A stretch of 64,000 nt of DNA from Mesobacillus jeotgali (lineage in GTDB: Bacteria; Bacillota; Bacilli; Bacillales; Cytobacillaceae). The notes below the pieces were generated by a model. The model was not told where the DNA came from, did not search any database, and saw only the letters and a list, made by a program, of their open reading frames with translations. Where the stretch lies: positions 3,900,001 to 3,964,000 of the forward strand of contig NZ_CP109811.1 of the NCBI RefSeq assembly GCF_014856545.2. The letters run 5' to 3'. Below, in pieces: positions 26,953-35,575 of the stretch (the stretch's first letter is position 1; each line of letters begins with the position of its first letter). The position numbers and the translations under genes were made by a program.

Positions 26953-27003
26953 ATCGAAAAGGGAGTTCGATCACAAACTTTGACCCTTTTCAGCGGAAAT
27001 TTC
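26953..27003 (-). pseudogene. decayed copy of a histidine-kinase 3' end
   Basis: On the minus strand this reads KGSKFVIELPFR-stop, matching the last residues KGTKFVIELPFR-stop of the kinase gene at 27320. Before it an EISAE segment matches NISVE of the kinase, but about 11-14 bases between them are deleted, so the frame is broken. It differs from the live copy at several bases, so it is not a fresh duplication. The repeat element at 27013-27321 lies between the two copies. Confidence 0.7.
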
Positions 27004-27012
27004 TCTTTAACT

Positions 27013-27321
27013 AAGGCTCTGTTAATCTAGGCTGTCGATTTTCGTTCCAGGCGCTTCGCTTTACGCGGGGAAGATTTATGAAAAAGCCCAACTGCCGGCT
27101 TTTTCAAAGTTCAAATTCTTCCTTGCAGTCGGGGAGCCTCCTCACCGCTTTCAGCGCCTGCGGGGTCTCTCCATGACTTGCTCATCCCGCAGGACATTGA
27201 TTGAGCTTCCCTGAACCTGACCACGCACGATGGAACTGCGTTAGCATTTTCGGAGGAGTCTTCGCGCCTTCCACTACAATCAACAGGATGCAAAAACAAC
27301 AATGGGCTTTAACAGAGCCTT
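27013..27321. repeat. 309-bp MITE-like element with 13-bp terminal inverted repeats
   Basis: AAGGCTCTGTTAA (27013-27025) and TTAACAGAGCCTT (27309-27321) are perfect inverted ends. The interior holds GC-rich segments (CCAGGCGCTTCGC, CCTCCTCACCGC, GCCTGCGGGGTCTC) of a kind I know from many Bacillaceae intergenic repeats, plus a hairpin AAAAAGCC/GGCTTTTT at about 27078-27108 that could terminate transcription. No transposase. Its right end touches the stop codon of the kinase gene. Confidence 0.75.
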
Positions 27322-28744
27322 ACCTAAAAGGGAGCTCGATTACAAACTTCGTCCCTTTTCCATGTTCGCTTTCTACGGAAATGTTCCCATCATGCATCTG
27401 TACCAGCTGTTTGACGATGGATAAACCGAGACCGAACTCCCCAAACGGGTTGCTCGTCCTAGAGATATCAGCCTTGTAAAATCGATGCCAGATTTTTTCG
27501 ATTTCAGCCGGTTCAATGCCAATGCCTGTGTCCTCGATTTCTATCACTGTCTTCGGCCCATCCATCCTGCCGCGAAGCCAGATTGTCCCGTTTTCAGTGA
27601 ACTGGATGCTGTTTTTCGTGATATTGATCAAAATCTGGACAAAACGGTCATAATCAGCATGGACCATGACGGATTCTGCCGTTTGAATCTCAATTGAATT
27701 ATTGCGTTCCTCTGCCTGCAGCCCTAGCTGGTCCTGGATGATTTCGAATACCTCAATCAGTTCAATATCTTCTTTTAAAAGCTGTACCTGATTCGAGCGG
27801 ATTTTATCATAATCGAGGTTCTCATTAACCAGTCTAATCAGCCGCTTCGTTTCCTGGCTGACCAGATTGATGCCCCGCTCTTTTTCCGCCTCGGGAATCA
27901 TGTTATTCCTTAGTCCCTCGATGATCCCGCTGATGGTCGTAAGCGGCGTCCTCAATTCATGGGAAACATCTGACATGAACTGGCGACGCCGGTTTTCCAG
28001 GCTTTCGATTTCTGAATTCGAATCATTCAGTTTGCTGACCATACTGTTAAAATCATTCGCCAATTCACCGATTTCATCGAAGTCAGAGGACGGAACTTTT
28101 ACGGTATAATCCCCTGCAGAAACGAGCGATGTGGCTTCCTGCAGCTTTTTGATCCTGTTTACATGGATGCGCGACAGCACCCAGCTAAGCAGGAACGAAA
28201 CAGCCAGCGCAATCAGCACCGTATAAAATAAATATTTATTGATTTCCGTAATCATTTCCCGTGTCCCGCTGATTGGCGAGGTCAGGAGAATGCCGCCGAT
28301 AAAGTTCCCACGGTCCACATACGGCAAAACAACCAGGGTCACAGCACGATCATACCGTTCGAGATCAAAATTTTTCACAATCGGATTTCCGTTTGTGAGC
28401 TGGCTCCACTCTTCTTCCGATAACTCGATCGCCGGCCCTCTCCATCTGATTGGATTCAGCAGCTGGATATTCTCATCGAATACACTGAATTGGATATCCC
28501 GGCCGAAAAGAACCCGGGCATACTGATTGATCACCTGATCAGGACGTTCACCGCCCCGGTCAAGATCACGGAGGATATTTTCCCCGTAGGAAATCAGCTC
28601 CTCCGTTTTATTTTTATAAACCAGCGTTTCCACGTACTGTGTGAATACGAGGCTCAGGATGAGAAAGGCAACGATGATAATGCTGATATGGCTCAGAAAT
28701 TGCTGGTATATATACTTAACCTTCATGCCCATCAACCAGTTCAT
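27320..28744 (-). CDS. two-component sensor histidine kinase
   Basis: Membrane kinase of about 474 residues: TM1 (about 17-37), an extracellular sensor region (about 38-170), TM2 (about 172-195), HAMP, HisKA with the phospho-acceptor in FMSDVSHELRTPLTTISG, and HATPase_c (NITKNSIQFTENG, DTGIGI, FGLGLSIV). The start overlaps the 3' end of its response regulator gene. Its 3' end is flanked by a repeat element and, beyond it, a decayed copy of its own last codons. Signal unknown. Confidence 0.93.
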   Translation of the reverse strand: MNWLMGMKVKYIYQQFLSHISIIIVAFLILSLVFTQYVETLVYKNKTEELISYGENILRDLDRGGERPDQVINQYARVLFGRDIQFSVFDENIQLLNPIRWRGPAIELSEEEWSQLTNGNPIVKNFDLERYDRAVTLVVLPYVDRGNFIGGILLTSPISGTREMITEINKYLFYTVLIALAVSFLLSWVLSRIHVNRIKKLQEATSLVSAGDYTVKVPSSDFDEIGELANDFNSMVSKLNDSNSEIESLENRRRQFMSDVSHELRTPLTTISGIIEGLRNNMIPEAEKERGINLVSQETKRLIRLVNENLDYDKIRSNQVQLLKEDIELIEVFEIIQDQLGLQAEERNNSIEIQTAESVMVHADYDRFVQILINITKNSIQFTENGTIWLRGRMDGPKTVIEIEDTGIGIEPAEIEKIWHRFYKADISRTSNPFGEFGLGLSIVKQLVQMHDGNISVESEHGKGTKFVIELPFR

Positions 28745-29414
28745 CGAATTTATAGCCTACGCCCCAAACCGTATGGAAGAATGGCTGTTCTGAACTGCCA
28801 ATTTTCTTCCTTAGACGCTTGATATGGACATCCACCGTACGTTCATCCCCGTAAAACTGGTATCCCCAGACACGCTCAAGAAGCTGTTCCCTCGTGAATA
28901 CCTGGCGCGGATGCTGGGCAAAAAACAGGAGCAAGTCGAACTCCTTAGGCGTCAAATTCGTCACAGGGCTGCCATCCAGGCTCACTTCTCGAGTTTCTTT
29001 ATTGATTTTCAGAGTGCTCGTCCCAACCTCACTATGCACGTCGGGTTTCTGTTTTTGATATCGTCGGGCCACAGCCTTGATCCTCGCCATCAAAGCCAGC
29101 GGACTGAACGGCTTCGTCACATAATCATCCGCCCCCATCTCCAGTCCGAGCACCTGGTCCGATTCACTATCCTTGGCCGTCAGCATAATGATCGGCACAT
29201 CACTGCCCTCCTGCCTGATCTTCCTGCACAGCGTGACACCATCCATGCCTGGAAGCATCCAGTCCACAATCAGCAAATCCCAATCTGTGCTTTTGTAAGC
29301 CTCATAACCCTTGAGGCCATCGTTCACAAACCTGCCTTCGATGCCCTCTTTTAAAAAGAACATCTCAATCATCGCGCAGACACTTTCATTATCCTCAATC
29401 ACTAATATTTTCAC
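28716..29414 (-). CDS. OmpR-family response regulator
   Basis: A 232-residue regulator: receiver domain (MKILVIEDNES; phospho-Asp in LLIVDWMLPGMDG; conserved Lys in DYVTKPFSP) and a C-terminal winged helix (LTPKEFDLLLFFAQHP; GDERTVDVHIKRLRKKIG). The ORF is open 50 codons upstream, but the receiver domain itself begins at GTG 29414, which has AGAGGGG upstream, so that start is chosen. It overlaps the kinase gene, its likely partner. Confidence 0.92.
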   Translation of the reverse strand: MKILVIEDNESVCAMIEMFFLKEGIEGRFVNDGLKGYEAYKSTDWDLLIVDWMLPGMDGVTLCRKIRQEGSDVPIIMLTAKDSESDQVLGLEMGADDYVTKPFSPLALMARIKAVARRYQKQKPDVHSEVGTSTLKINKETREVSLDGSPVTNLTPKEFDLLLFFAQHPRQVFTREQLLERVWGYQFYGDERTVDVHIKRLRKKIGSSEQPFFHTVWGVGYKFDELVDGHEG

Positions 29415-29585
29415 GGCAATCCCCTCTGTTCCGACTTCTGTTATATATAAATTATAGCGCAATGGGGCGAGAATCAACTGTTTCGGGTGTTGGTACAAAT
29501 TATTTAATGAATTGGTCATAGTTTGTTCATGATTGTAGGGGGATTCGTTTAATTCGAGCGCCAATACACTCCATTGTTTGGAATT

Positions 29586-29905
29586 GCTTGCATTATGGGA
29601 TTATCTTTCGACTTGAATGGTAACCTTATAGAGGCAGAATCGCTTGCATAAGGGTCTCTTTCGACTTGAATGGTACCCTTATAGAGGCAGAATCGCTTGC
29701 ATAAGGGCCTCTTTCGACTTGAATGGTACCCTTATAGAGGCAGAATCGCTTGCATAAGGGTCTCTTTCGACTTGAATGGTGCCCTTATAGAGGCAGAATT
29801 CCTTGCATAAGGGTCTCTTTCGACTTGAATGGTACCCTTATAGAGGGAGAATCGCTTTACTAAGGGTATCTTTCCACTGAACCTTACCCTTATAGAAACG
29901 AAAAT
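29586..29905. repeat. 53-bp tandem array 2, units with internal inverted repeat
   Basis: Unit starts (GCTTGCATAAGGG) at 29586, 29642, 29695, 29748, 29801 and 29854: one interval of 56, then all 53 bases. Inside, ATAAGGGT pairs with ACCCTTAT over a 35-base dyad. The arms are shared with array 1, but loop and linker sequences differ. It fills most of the gap 29415-30001 between the response regulator promoter and the cstB terminator; nothing else is evident there. Confidence 0.95.
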
Positions 29906-29965
29906 GGTAATCTCTCATTCTAAATTATTGCAATTCAGGATCCCATACGCTCCAATCCCCTAATA

Positions 29966-29999
29966 AATAGAGCCAGCTCATCAACTGAGCTGGCTCTTG
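29966..29999 (-). terminator. cstB terminator
   Basis: AGAGCCAGCTCA / TGAGCTGGCTCT perfect 12-base stem. Confidence 0.85.
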
Positions 30000-30001
30000 T
30001 A

Positions 30002-31387
30002 CTAATCCTTTTTAACAGGCAATCCTTCTTTTTCCCATGCGGAGTAGCCGCCGTCGAGGTTGACTACATCCTTGAATCCATTTTTCAACAGCAGGCTTGT
30101 TCCGATTGCGGAACGTGCGCCTGACTGGCAGTGGGCGATGATTTTCTTGTCCTTTGGCACCTCGGCAAGCTTGTCTGTCAGGTTTCCGAGCATCATATGG
30201 TGGGCGCCTGGAATATGGCCGCTGTCCCATTCGCTCTGATTGCGGACGTCGATGACAAAGTAGTTTTCATCTTCCATCATTTCTTTTGCTTCACTGGCGG
30301 TGACAGTCTTGTATTCTTCCAGGCTGCCGCCTAGCTCTTTCGGGTCAACATACCCTGTAACCTGGTCAAGTCCGATTGACTGCAATGATTTTTCGATGTC
30401 AGGCAGTTTTTCAGGATCAGCAATCAATACGATGTCCTGATCATAGCTTAATAGCCAGCCTGCCCAGTTCGTGAAGGATTTATTGTAAGGGATGTTAATC
30501 GTTCCTTTTGCATGTCCCTCGGCGAACTCATCTGCCGGACGGGTGTCGACAACGACTGCATTCCCTGCGTCAGATAATGACACTTTAGGAGTTTCCTCGC
30601 GTCTGAGCAGTTCAGGGCCTACTTTATTCAGCTTTTTCATCTGGGCAAAGTACTTCGGAGGCTCCGGCTGTCCGGCAAGCAGTTCCTCAACAAATTTGTC
30701 TTCCTCATGAATCTGGAAAGCCCAGTTGAATTTTTTCTCATATCCTAAAGTAGACATTGGCACAGCGCCAAGCGATTTTCCGCAAGCGCTACCTGCTCCG
30801 TGTGCTGGCCATACCTGCAGGAAGTCAGACAGCTTTTCCACTTTGCGAAGCGATTCGTACATCTGGTGTGCACCCGCTTTGGATGTATCCTTGATGCCTG
30901 CGGCTTTTTCTAGAAGGTCCGGGCGGCCTACATCGCCTACGAACAGGAAGTCTCCTGTGAAAATCCCCATCGGCTCATTGGCGCCGCCACCCTTATCTGT
31001 CAGCAGGAATGATATGCTTTCCGGTGTATGGCCCGGCGTGTGGATGACTTCAAAATAAATATTCCCAATATTGAACGTCGAGCCCTCTGTCAGCAATTCA
31101 TGCTCATACTGGTCGACATATTGATACTTCCAGTCCTTATCCCCTTCATCGGAGACATACAGCTTCGCGCCATGATGGTGGGCAAGCTCCCTTGCTCCTG
31201 ACAGATAATCTGCATGAATATGGGTTTCTGTTGCAGCTGAGACTTTGAGGCCTTCTTTTTTGGCGATATCCAGATAAGGCTGGATATTCCTTGCCGGGTC
31301 GATGACAATCGCTTCGCCCGTTCTCTGGCAGCCGATCAAGTAAGACATATGTGCAAGCTGATCATCAAAAAACGACTTGAAATACAT
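30002..31387 (-). CDS. cstB: CstB-like persulfide dioxygenase-rhodanese fusion
   Basis: A 461-residue fusion. The N-terminal metallo-beta-lactamase domain (1 to about 250) has THIHADYLSG (55-64), an HTPGH segment and GDFLFVGDVGRPD, the non-haem iron site of ETHE1-type persulfide dioxygenases. Two rhodanese domains follow. The first lacks a catalytic Cys (LIADPEKL at that place). The second has IIAHCQSGARS with Cys near 420. This is the layout of S. aureus CstB, which turns persulfide into thiosulfate. No CstR gene is next to it here. Confidence 0.9.
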   Translation of the reverse strand: MYFKSFFDDQLAHMSYLIGCQRTGEAIVIDPARNIQPYLDIAKKEGLKVSAATETHIHADYLSGARELAHHHGAKLYVSDEGDKDWKYQYVDQYEHELLTEGSTFNIGNIYFEVIHTPGHTPESISFLLTDKGGGANEPMGIFTGDFLFVGDVGRPDLLEKAAGIKDTSKAGAHQMYESLRKVEKLSDFLQVWPAHGAGSACGKSLGAVPMSTLGYEKKFNWAFQIHEEDKFVEELLAGQPEPPKYFAQMKKLNKVGPELLRREETPKVSLSDAGNAVVVDTRPADEFAEGHAKGTINIPYNKSFTNWAGWLLSYDQDIVLIADPEKLPDIEKSLQSIGLDQVTGYVDPKELGGSLEEYKTVTASEAKEMMEDENYFVIDVRNQSEWDSGHIPGAHHMMLGNLTDKLAEVPKDKKIIAHCQSGARSAIGTSLLLKNGFKDVVNLDGGYSAWEKEGLPVKKD

Positions 31388-31551
31388 ATGAACTCCTCCT
31401 TCAGTTTGATAGGTGTATGAAGACTATACTCTCTTATACCCCGCCCCATATCTTTTAAAAGTCAAAAAACCATCAGTGCGAGTCGCTGCCTTGACTCTAA
31501 TATATACCTATATCTGTATTTTACTCTGTTGAAAAATCTTCTTCAAATAAA

Positions 31552-31583
31552 AAGAACCTGCTCCAAAATTGGAACAGGTCTAT
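31552..31583 (-). terminator. terminator of the MFS gene
   Basis: ACCTGCTCCAA / TTGGAACAGGT stem at the gene's stop codon. Confidence 0.65.
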
Positions 31584-32779
31584 TTTCCAGCAGGAAGCTT
31601 CATCATCCAAATATAGAGAAGAAGTGCAACGGAAACGGAAATGGCGGAAGCGATATAGATGCTGCCATAGCCAAGCCAGTGACCGATCTGGCCAAAAGTC
31701 ATCGCTCCGACACCAACGCCCAAATCGAAAAAGGAGAAGAAGGTTGCGTTAGCCATACCTTTTCGATTCATCGGTGCATCCTGAACTGCCCATGCCTGAA
31801 GAGCCGGCTGGACCGAGCCGAAACCGAATCCGTACAAACCTGCTGCGATGAACATCACAAGGCTGTTTGGCAGCCAGGCTAACAGGATCATGGCGATCAT
31901 GATTAGAAATGTCCCGGGTAGGAAGACGGCGCCATGTCCTTTCTTGTCATAGAGTTTGCCCGCAAATGACCGGGATAGCATTAGGGTAATCGCAAAAATA
32001 AAAAAGTACCATTCTATCCCTTCAATCCCCTTCTGTGCTGAGTAGAGAGGCAGGAATGAAGCGATTCCTCCGAATGTTGTTGTAATGAACAATAATAGCA
32101 AGGACGGCTGCAGGGCGGACTTTTCGTATACATCCCATCGTCGCTTGACCGCATTCTCTTCCGCTTTTCCTTCCGGTTTCTCCACCTTTTTATAGGTGAT
32201 CCTTGATGCCAGCAGGAAGGCAGCAAGACCCAGGATCGCACTGATTAAAAATAACTGCTTGAATGTGATTGCCGCAGCCAGCGCAAGACCAAGCGTCGGT
32301 CCCATCGCGAGCGCAACGTTCCCGGAGAGACCGAAATATCCCATTCCTTCTCCCCTGCGCCGCGGCGGTATTAAGTCGGTTGCGATTGTACCAGATGCTG
32401 TTGTGGAAAATCCCCAGCCAATCCCCTGGACAATCCGCATTAAAAACAAGAAGGCAATTCCTGAAGCAAATCCAAATGAACCTACAGATACCACGAAAAT
32501 GGCCAGCCCTGTCAGGTAAATGAACCCCCTCCCTTTCGTTTCTAGCATCCGTCCTGCAAATGGGCGCACAATCAATGCCGAAAATGTGAAAATCCCTACA
32601 ACAAACCCGATCAATTGGTCATTCCCACCCAGATGCTCCACAAACAGCGGAATGGTAGGCAAAGTCATTTGAAAACCCAGGAAGATGAAGAAATTCGCCA
32701 GGAATATAAACATAAAGTCCCTGCTCCAGATTTTTTCAGTGCCCTGAGGCTGTTGAGCTGCTCCTGTTGATTGATCCAT
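31580..32779 (-). CDS. MFS transporter
   Basis: Twelve-helix major facilitator protein of 399 residues. The loop between helices 2 and 3 reads GRMLETKGRGFIYLTG, a variant of the MFS motif A, and GxLYDKKGHG is its repeat in the second half. A central cytoplasmic loop lies near residues 190-215. It looks like a drug-efflux type (DHA1), but substrate is unknown. Divergent from doxX copy 2. Confidence 0.88.
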   Translation of the reverse strand: MDQSTGAAQQPQGTEKIWSRDFMFIFLANFFIFLGFQMTLPTIPLFVEHLGGNDQLIGFVVGIFTFSALIVRPFAGRMLETKGRGFIYLTGLAIFVVSVGSFGFASGIAFLFLMRIVQGIGWGFSTTASGTIATDLIPPRRRGEGMGYFGLSGNVALAMGPTLGLALAAAITFKQLFLISAILGLAAFLLASRITYKKVEKPEGKAEENAVKRRWDVYEKSALQPSLLLLFITTTFGGIASFLPLYSAQKGIEGIEWYFFIFAITLMLSRSFAGKLYDKKGHGAVFLPGTFLIMIAMILLAWLPNSLVMFIAAGLYGFGFGSVQPALQAWAVQDAPMNRKGMANATFFSFFDLGVGVGAMTFGQIGHWLGYGSIYIASAISVSVALLLYIWMMKLPAGK

Positions 32780-32884
32780 CTGCTTTCATCCTTTCTGATT
32801 CCATGCTTTGTTTAGGCACTGTTGCCAATCCATCCTTTTAAAAAGATTCACGTTCAATATTCCGTCAATTTGTTGTTGCATTTG

Positions 32885-32900
32885 TGTGAACAACTTCACA
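32885..32900 (+). promoter_or_regulatory. FNR/CRP-type dyad upstream of doxX copy 2
   Basis: TGTGAACAACTTCACA is an exact TGTGA-N6-TCACA palindrome, the Bacillus Fnr consensus. A -10-like TATATT follows at 32929. Upstream of copy 3 a half-site (TTTGTGAACAAC) is seen, while copy 1 has only fragments. ResD-type TTTGTGAA boxes overlap this motif, so either regulator is possible. Confidence 0.6.
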
Positions 32901-32980
32901 ATTTGCTCATTTTTATTTCGGATTCTGATATATTGTAAGTGTAATCAATAATTACTTATTTTTGAAGGGAAGCGATTTAG

Positions 32981-33496
32981 ATGTTCGCTAAATGGTTAAG
33001 AGAAAACAATATTGCTGCTGGCCTGTTGACTGTGATTAGGGTATGGCTCGGATATAACTGGATGACTGCTGGTTGGGGCAAATTGACTGGCGAAGGCTTT
33101 GACGCAAGTGGATATTTGAAAAACGCCGTTGCAAACCCGGTAAAGGGTCCAGACGGAAATGCAGTTTATGGCTGGTATGTGAACTTCCTTGAAAGCTTTG
33201 CGATCCCGAACGTTGAACTGTTCAACTTCATCGTGCCGCTGGGTGAATTCCTGGTTGGACTTGGCTTGCTCCTTGGAACTCTGACAACAGCAGCCATGTT
33301 CTTTGGACTTGTGATGAACTTCAGCTTCTTCCTTGCCGGAACCGTATCTCACAACCCAACTGACATCTTCTTCGGTTTCATCATCCTGTTCGCAGGCTAC
33401 AATGCCGGCAAATACGGTTTAGACCGCTGGGTGGTTCCATTCATCCGCAAGACTGTATTCAAAAGAGAACCCGAAGCTGCCCATAAAGCAGTTTAA
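32981..33496 (+). CDS. DoxX-family membrane protein, paralogue 2
   Basis: 171 residues, differing from paralogue 1 (18103) at only a handful of positions, mostly conservative and at the C-terminus (KREPEAAHKAV). The two leaders and first coding bases are identical, yet synonymous differences accumulate further in, so part of the gene may be held alike by gene conversion. It probably acts with quinones or thiols as other DoxX proteins do; that is inference. A near-perfect FNR-type box lies upstream. Confidence 0.88.
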   Translation: MFAKWLRENNIAAGLLTVIRVWLGYNWMTAGWGKLTGEGFDASGYLKNAVANPVKGPDGNAVYGWYVNFLESFAIPNVELFNFIVPLGEFLVGLGLLLGTLTTAAMFFGLVMNFSFFLAGTVSHNPTDIFFGFIILFAGYNAGKYGLDRWVVPFIRKTVFKREPEAAHKAV

Positions 33497-33511
33497 CTTA
33501 AATCATAACCA

Positions 33512-33543
33512 GAGAGCTGGGCATTAGCCTGGCTCTTTTTTTA
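33512..33543 (+). terminator. terminator of doxX copy 2
   Basis: AGAGC-GGGC / GCCT-GCTCT interrupted stem with seven T. Confidence 0.7.
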
Positions 33544-33767
33544 CGTTTCTCCCAGCTAATTATTAACTTCCCCATTAATTCTTTATCCTCCCTAATTTTT
33601 CTCATCACACTATTTCCACGTCATTGCTTTTCCAAAGTGTTCAAAATCCTGACAATATGTTTTAGCTAATTTGTGAACAACAACTTGGAGCCCGCATTTC
33701 AAGGTAGAAGATTAATATATTGTAGTGTAATCAAATAATACTTCATCCTTGAAGGGAAGCGATTGAT

Positions 33768-34271
33768 ATGTTCACAAATTGGTTAAGGGAAAATAAGGTT
33801 GCCGCTGGCCTGTTGACTTTTTTAAGATTATGGCTTGGTTATAACTGGATGGTTGCTGGATGGCATAAAATGACCGGGGAAGGCTTTGATGCAACTGGAT
33901 ATTTGAAAAACGCCATTGCCAATCCGGTAAAAGGTCCTGATGGAAACATGGTTTATGGCTGGTATGTCTCTTTTCTGGAAAACTTCGCGCTGCCAAACAT
34001 TGAGCTGTTCAACTTTATAGTACCGGTCGGTGAATTCCTCGTCGGCCTGGGACTCATCCTTGGCTGCCTGACAACTGCAGCAATGTTCTTCGGCTTAGTA
34101 ATGAATTTCAGCTTCTTCCTAGCCGGAACCGTATCACATAATCCAACAGATATTTTCTTCGGCTTCATCATCCTCTTCGCTGGTTTTAACGCAGGGAAGT
34201 ATGGGTTGGACTACTGGGTAATCCCATATATCCGAAAAACAATTTTCAAACAGAAAGCAGCCACTAAATGA
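33768..34271 (+). CDS. DoxX-family membrane protein, paralogue 3
   Basis: 167 residues, 272 bases downstream of copy 2 and more diverged from it (for example LRLWLGYNWMVAGWHKMTGEG and a KQKAATK tail), with the same leader motif GAAGGGAAGCGATT before the start. It has its own promoter-like leader and terminators on both sides, so it is not co-transcribed by design. The His in WHKMTG replaces Gly of the other two copies. Confidence 0.88.
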   Translation: MFTNWLRENKVAAGLLTFLRLWLGYNWMVAGWHKMTGEGFDATGYLKNAIANPVKGPDGNMVYGWYVSFLENFALPNIELFNFIVPVGEFLVGLGLILGCLTTAAMFFGLVMNFSFFLAGTVSHNPTDIFFGFIILFAGFNAGKYGLDYWVIPYIRKTIFKQKAATK

Positions 34272-34276
34272 ATTTT

Positions 34277-34310
34277 CGGCCTCCTGCGCTCAGGGCAGGA
34301 GGCTTTTGGT
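34277..34310 (+). terminator. terminator of doxX copy 3
   Basis: GCCTCCTGC / GCAGGAGGC stem with a short T-run. Confidence 0.8.
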
Positions 34311-34381
34311 ATTCCTTGTCCCAACTGGAAAACTTAGCTATAATTTTACATAGAACGCCTATTAGAATAGGAGCGATTATT

Positions 34382-35158
34382 TTGTTCAACCTCGGTGCAC
34401 TAGAAACCCACCAACTTTTAAATAAAATCAATGAAAATATTTTAATTGCTGATCAAGAATACAAAATCGTTTTTATCAATGATTCTGCTCTAAAACTATT
34501 GGCCAAAATTGGGCCGTATGTAGGAATTAATGATCCAGAAGACTTCGTTGGCAGGGATTTAGGAGAGTTCCATGGCAGCCGTCAGCAAAAAATCCTGGCT
34601 GAAGGGAAGTTTCCTCATTTCGCCAGCATCACTTTGTTCAATAAATTTTCAGCCGAGATTATGGTAGATCGACTTACCATTCATGAAGGCAAGGAAAGCG
34701 GATTTATTCTTACGTGGAAAGATGTCACTGAATTCGAAGAGGCACTGGAGGAAAACAGGAAACAGCTCCAAGTTCTTGATATGCCTGTCATCCCGCTATC
34801 CGTTGACTCAGCTGTCCTGGTTCCGGTCATGGGAAAATTGACTGAAGACCGACTGGCGCTTCTTGGTGACAAAATCCTCTCGCACAGCGCCAGGCAGGGA
34901 AATCAATTTGTCATTTTTGACTTTACCGGTGTTTCGGACGAACTGGATGCAGCTATCGCGTTCCGACTGCAGCAGGTCATCAATTCTTTGAAACTTATGG
35001 GTGTGCAATCCATCTACGTAGGAATCCGTCCCGAAATGGCCAAATCAATCGTGCTAAATGGTTTGCATGTTAATGTTCCGACTTTCAACACATTTGTCCA
35101 TGGAATCCGCTATGTGTGGAAAGAGACGGGTTTTGAACTTGTAAAAATTGAAGATTAA
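34382..35158 (+). CDS. PAS-STAS protein, YtvA/RsbR-like
   Basis: 258 residues from a TTG start at 34382, chosen because AGGAG lies about 8 bases upstream; the longer open frame runs through a terminator. An N-terminal PAS domain (about 5-125) is joined to a C-terminal STAS domain (about 150-258) with FDFTGVSDELDAAIA and GIRPEMAKSIV. Layout and length match the stressosome protein YtvA, but the LOV flavin-binding Cys motif (GRNCRFLQ) is absent, so it is not a blue-light sensor. It may feed the SigB stressosome. Confidence 0.8.
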   Translation: MFNLGALETHQLLNKINENILIADQEYKIVFINDSALKLLAKIGPYVGINDPEDFVGRDLGEFHGSRQQKILAEGKFPHFASITLFNKFSAEIMVDRLTIHEGKESGFILTWKDVTEFEEALEENRKQLQVLDMPVIPLSVDSAVLVPVMGKLTEDRLALLGDKILSHSARQGNQFVIFDFTGVSDELDAAIAFRLQQVINSLKLMGVQSIYVGIRPEMAKSIVLNGLHVNVPTFNTFVHGIRYVWKETGFELVKIED

Positions 35159-35167
35159 TCATAGAAG

Positions 35168-35196
35168 AGGCTCGGTTCACTGACCGAGCCTTTTCA
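35168..35196. terminator. bidirectional terminator
   Basis: GGCTCGGT / ACCGAGCC stem between convergent genes. Confidence 0.8.
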
Positions 35197-35201
35197 TCTA
35201 T

Positions 35202-35561
35202 TTATATCGTTGGAAGGTCGGAAACTGTTCTTTCATTTAGTTCTTCGCCTGTATTTACGGTTGTTTTCGGTTCGAAAAAGATAACATGTGCTTCTTCTTC
35301 TGCAATGGGAAGGTGCTCAACACCTTTAGGTACAATCATGAATTCCCCTTCTTTCAGGTGTACATCTCGATCCCTGAATTTAAGCAAAAGCTCTCCTTTT
35401 ACAACAAGGAACATCTCATCCTCATGTTCATGCATATGCCAGATGAACTCACCTTTCAGCTTGGCGAACTTTACATGCATATCATTTATTTCCCCGGCGA
35501 TTTTCGGACTCCAATAATCACTAAAAAGCGAAAATTTTTCTTTTATATTTACCTTCTCCAT
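35202..35561 (-). CDS. cupin-domain protein
   Basis: 119-residue single-domain cupin. The first metal motif is GEFIWHMHEHEDEMFLVVKG (HxH then E), the second VPKGVEHLPIAEE with one His. ATG 35561 is preferred to an upstream in-frame start, with GGGGA about 10 bases before it. Such small cupins bind metal and have varied roles. The substrate is unknown. Confidence 0.8.
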   Translation of the reverse strand: MEKVNIKEKFSLFSDYWSPKIAGEINDMHVKFAKLKGEFIWHMHEHEDEMFLVVKGELLLKFRDRDVHLKEGEFMIVPKGVEHLPIAEEEAHVIFFEPKTTVNTGEELNERTVSDLPTI

Positions 35562-35575
35562 TTTTCCAAATCCCC

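Noticed and set aside
26953..27003. True short coding sequence ending FVIELPFR
   Set aside because: The frame is broken by a deletion just upstream and there is no start; it is a remnant of a kinase 3' end.
31388..31530. CstR operator upstream of the CstB-like gene
   Set aside because: Only a half-site (ATACCCC) is found; no TACC-N6-GGTA dyad.
34382..35158. LOV blue-light receptor (YtvA orthologue)
   Set aside because: The flavin-binding Cys motif is absent from the PAS domain.
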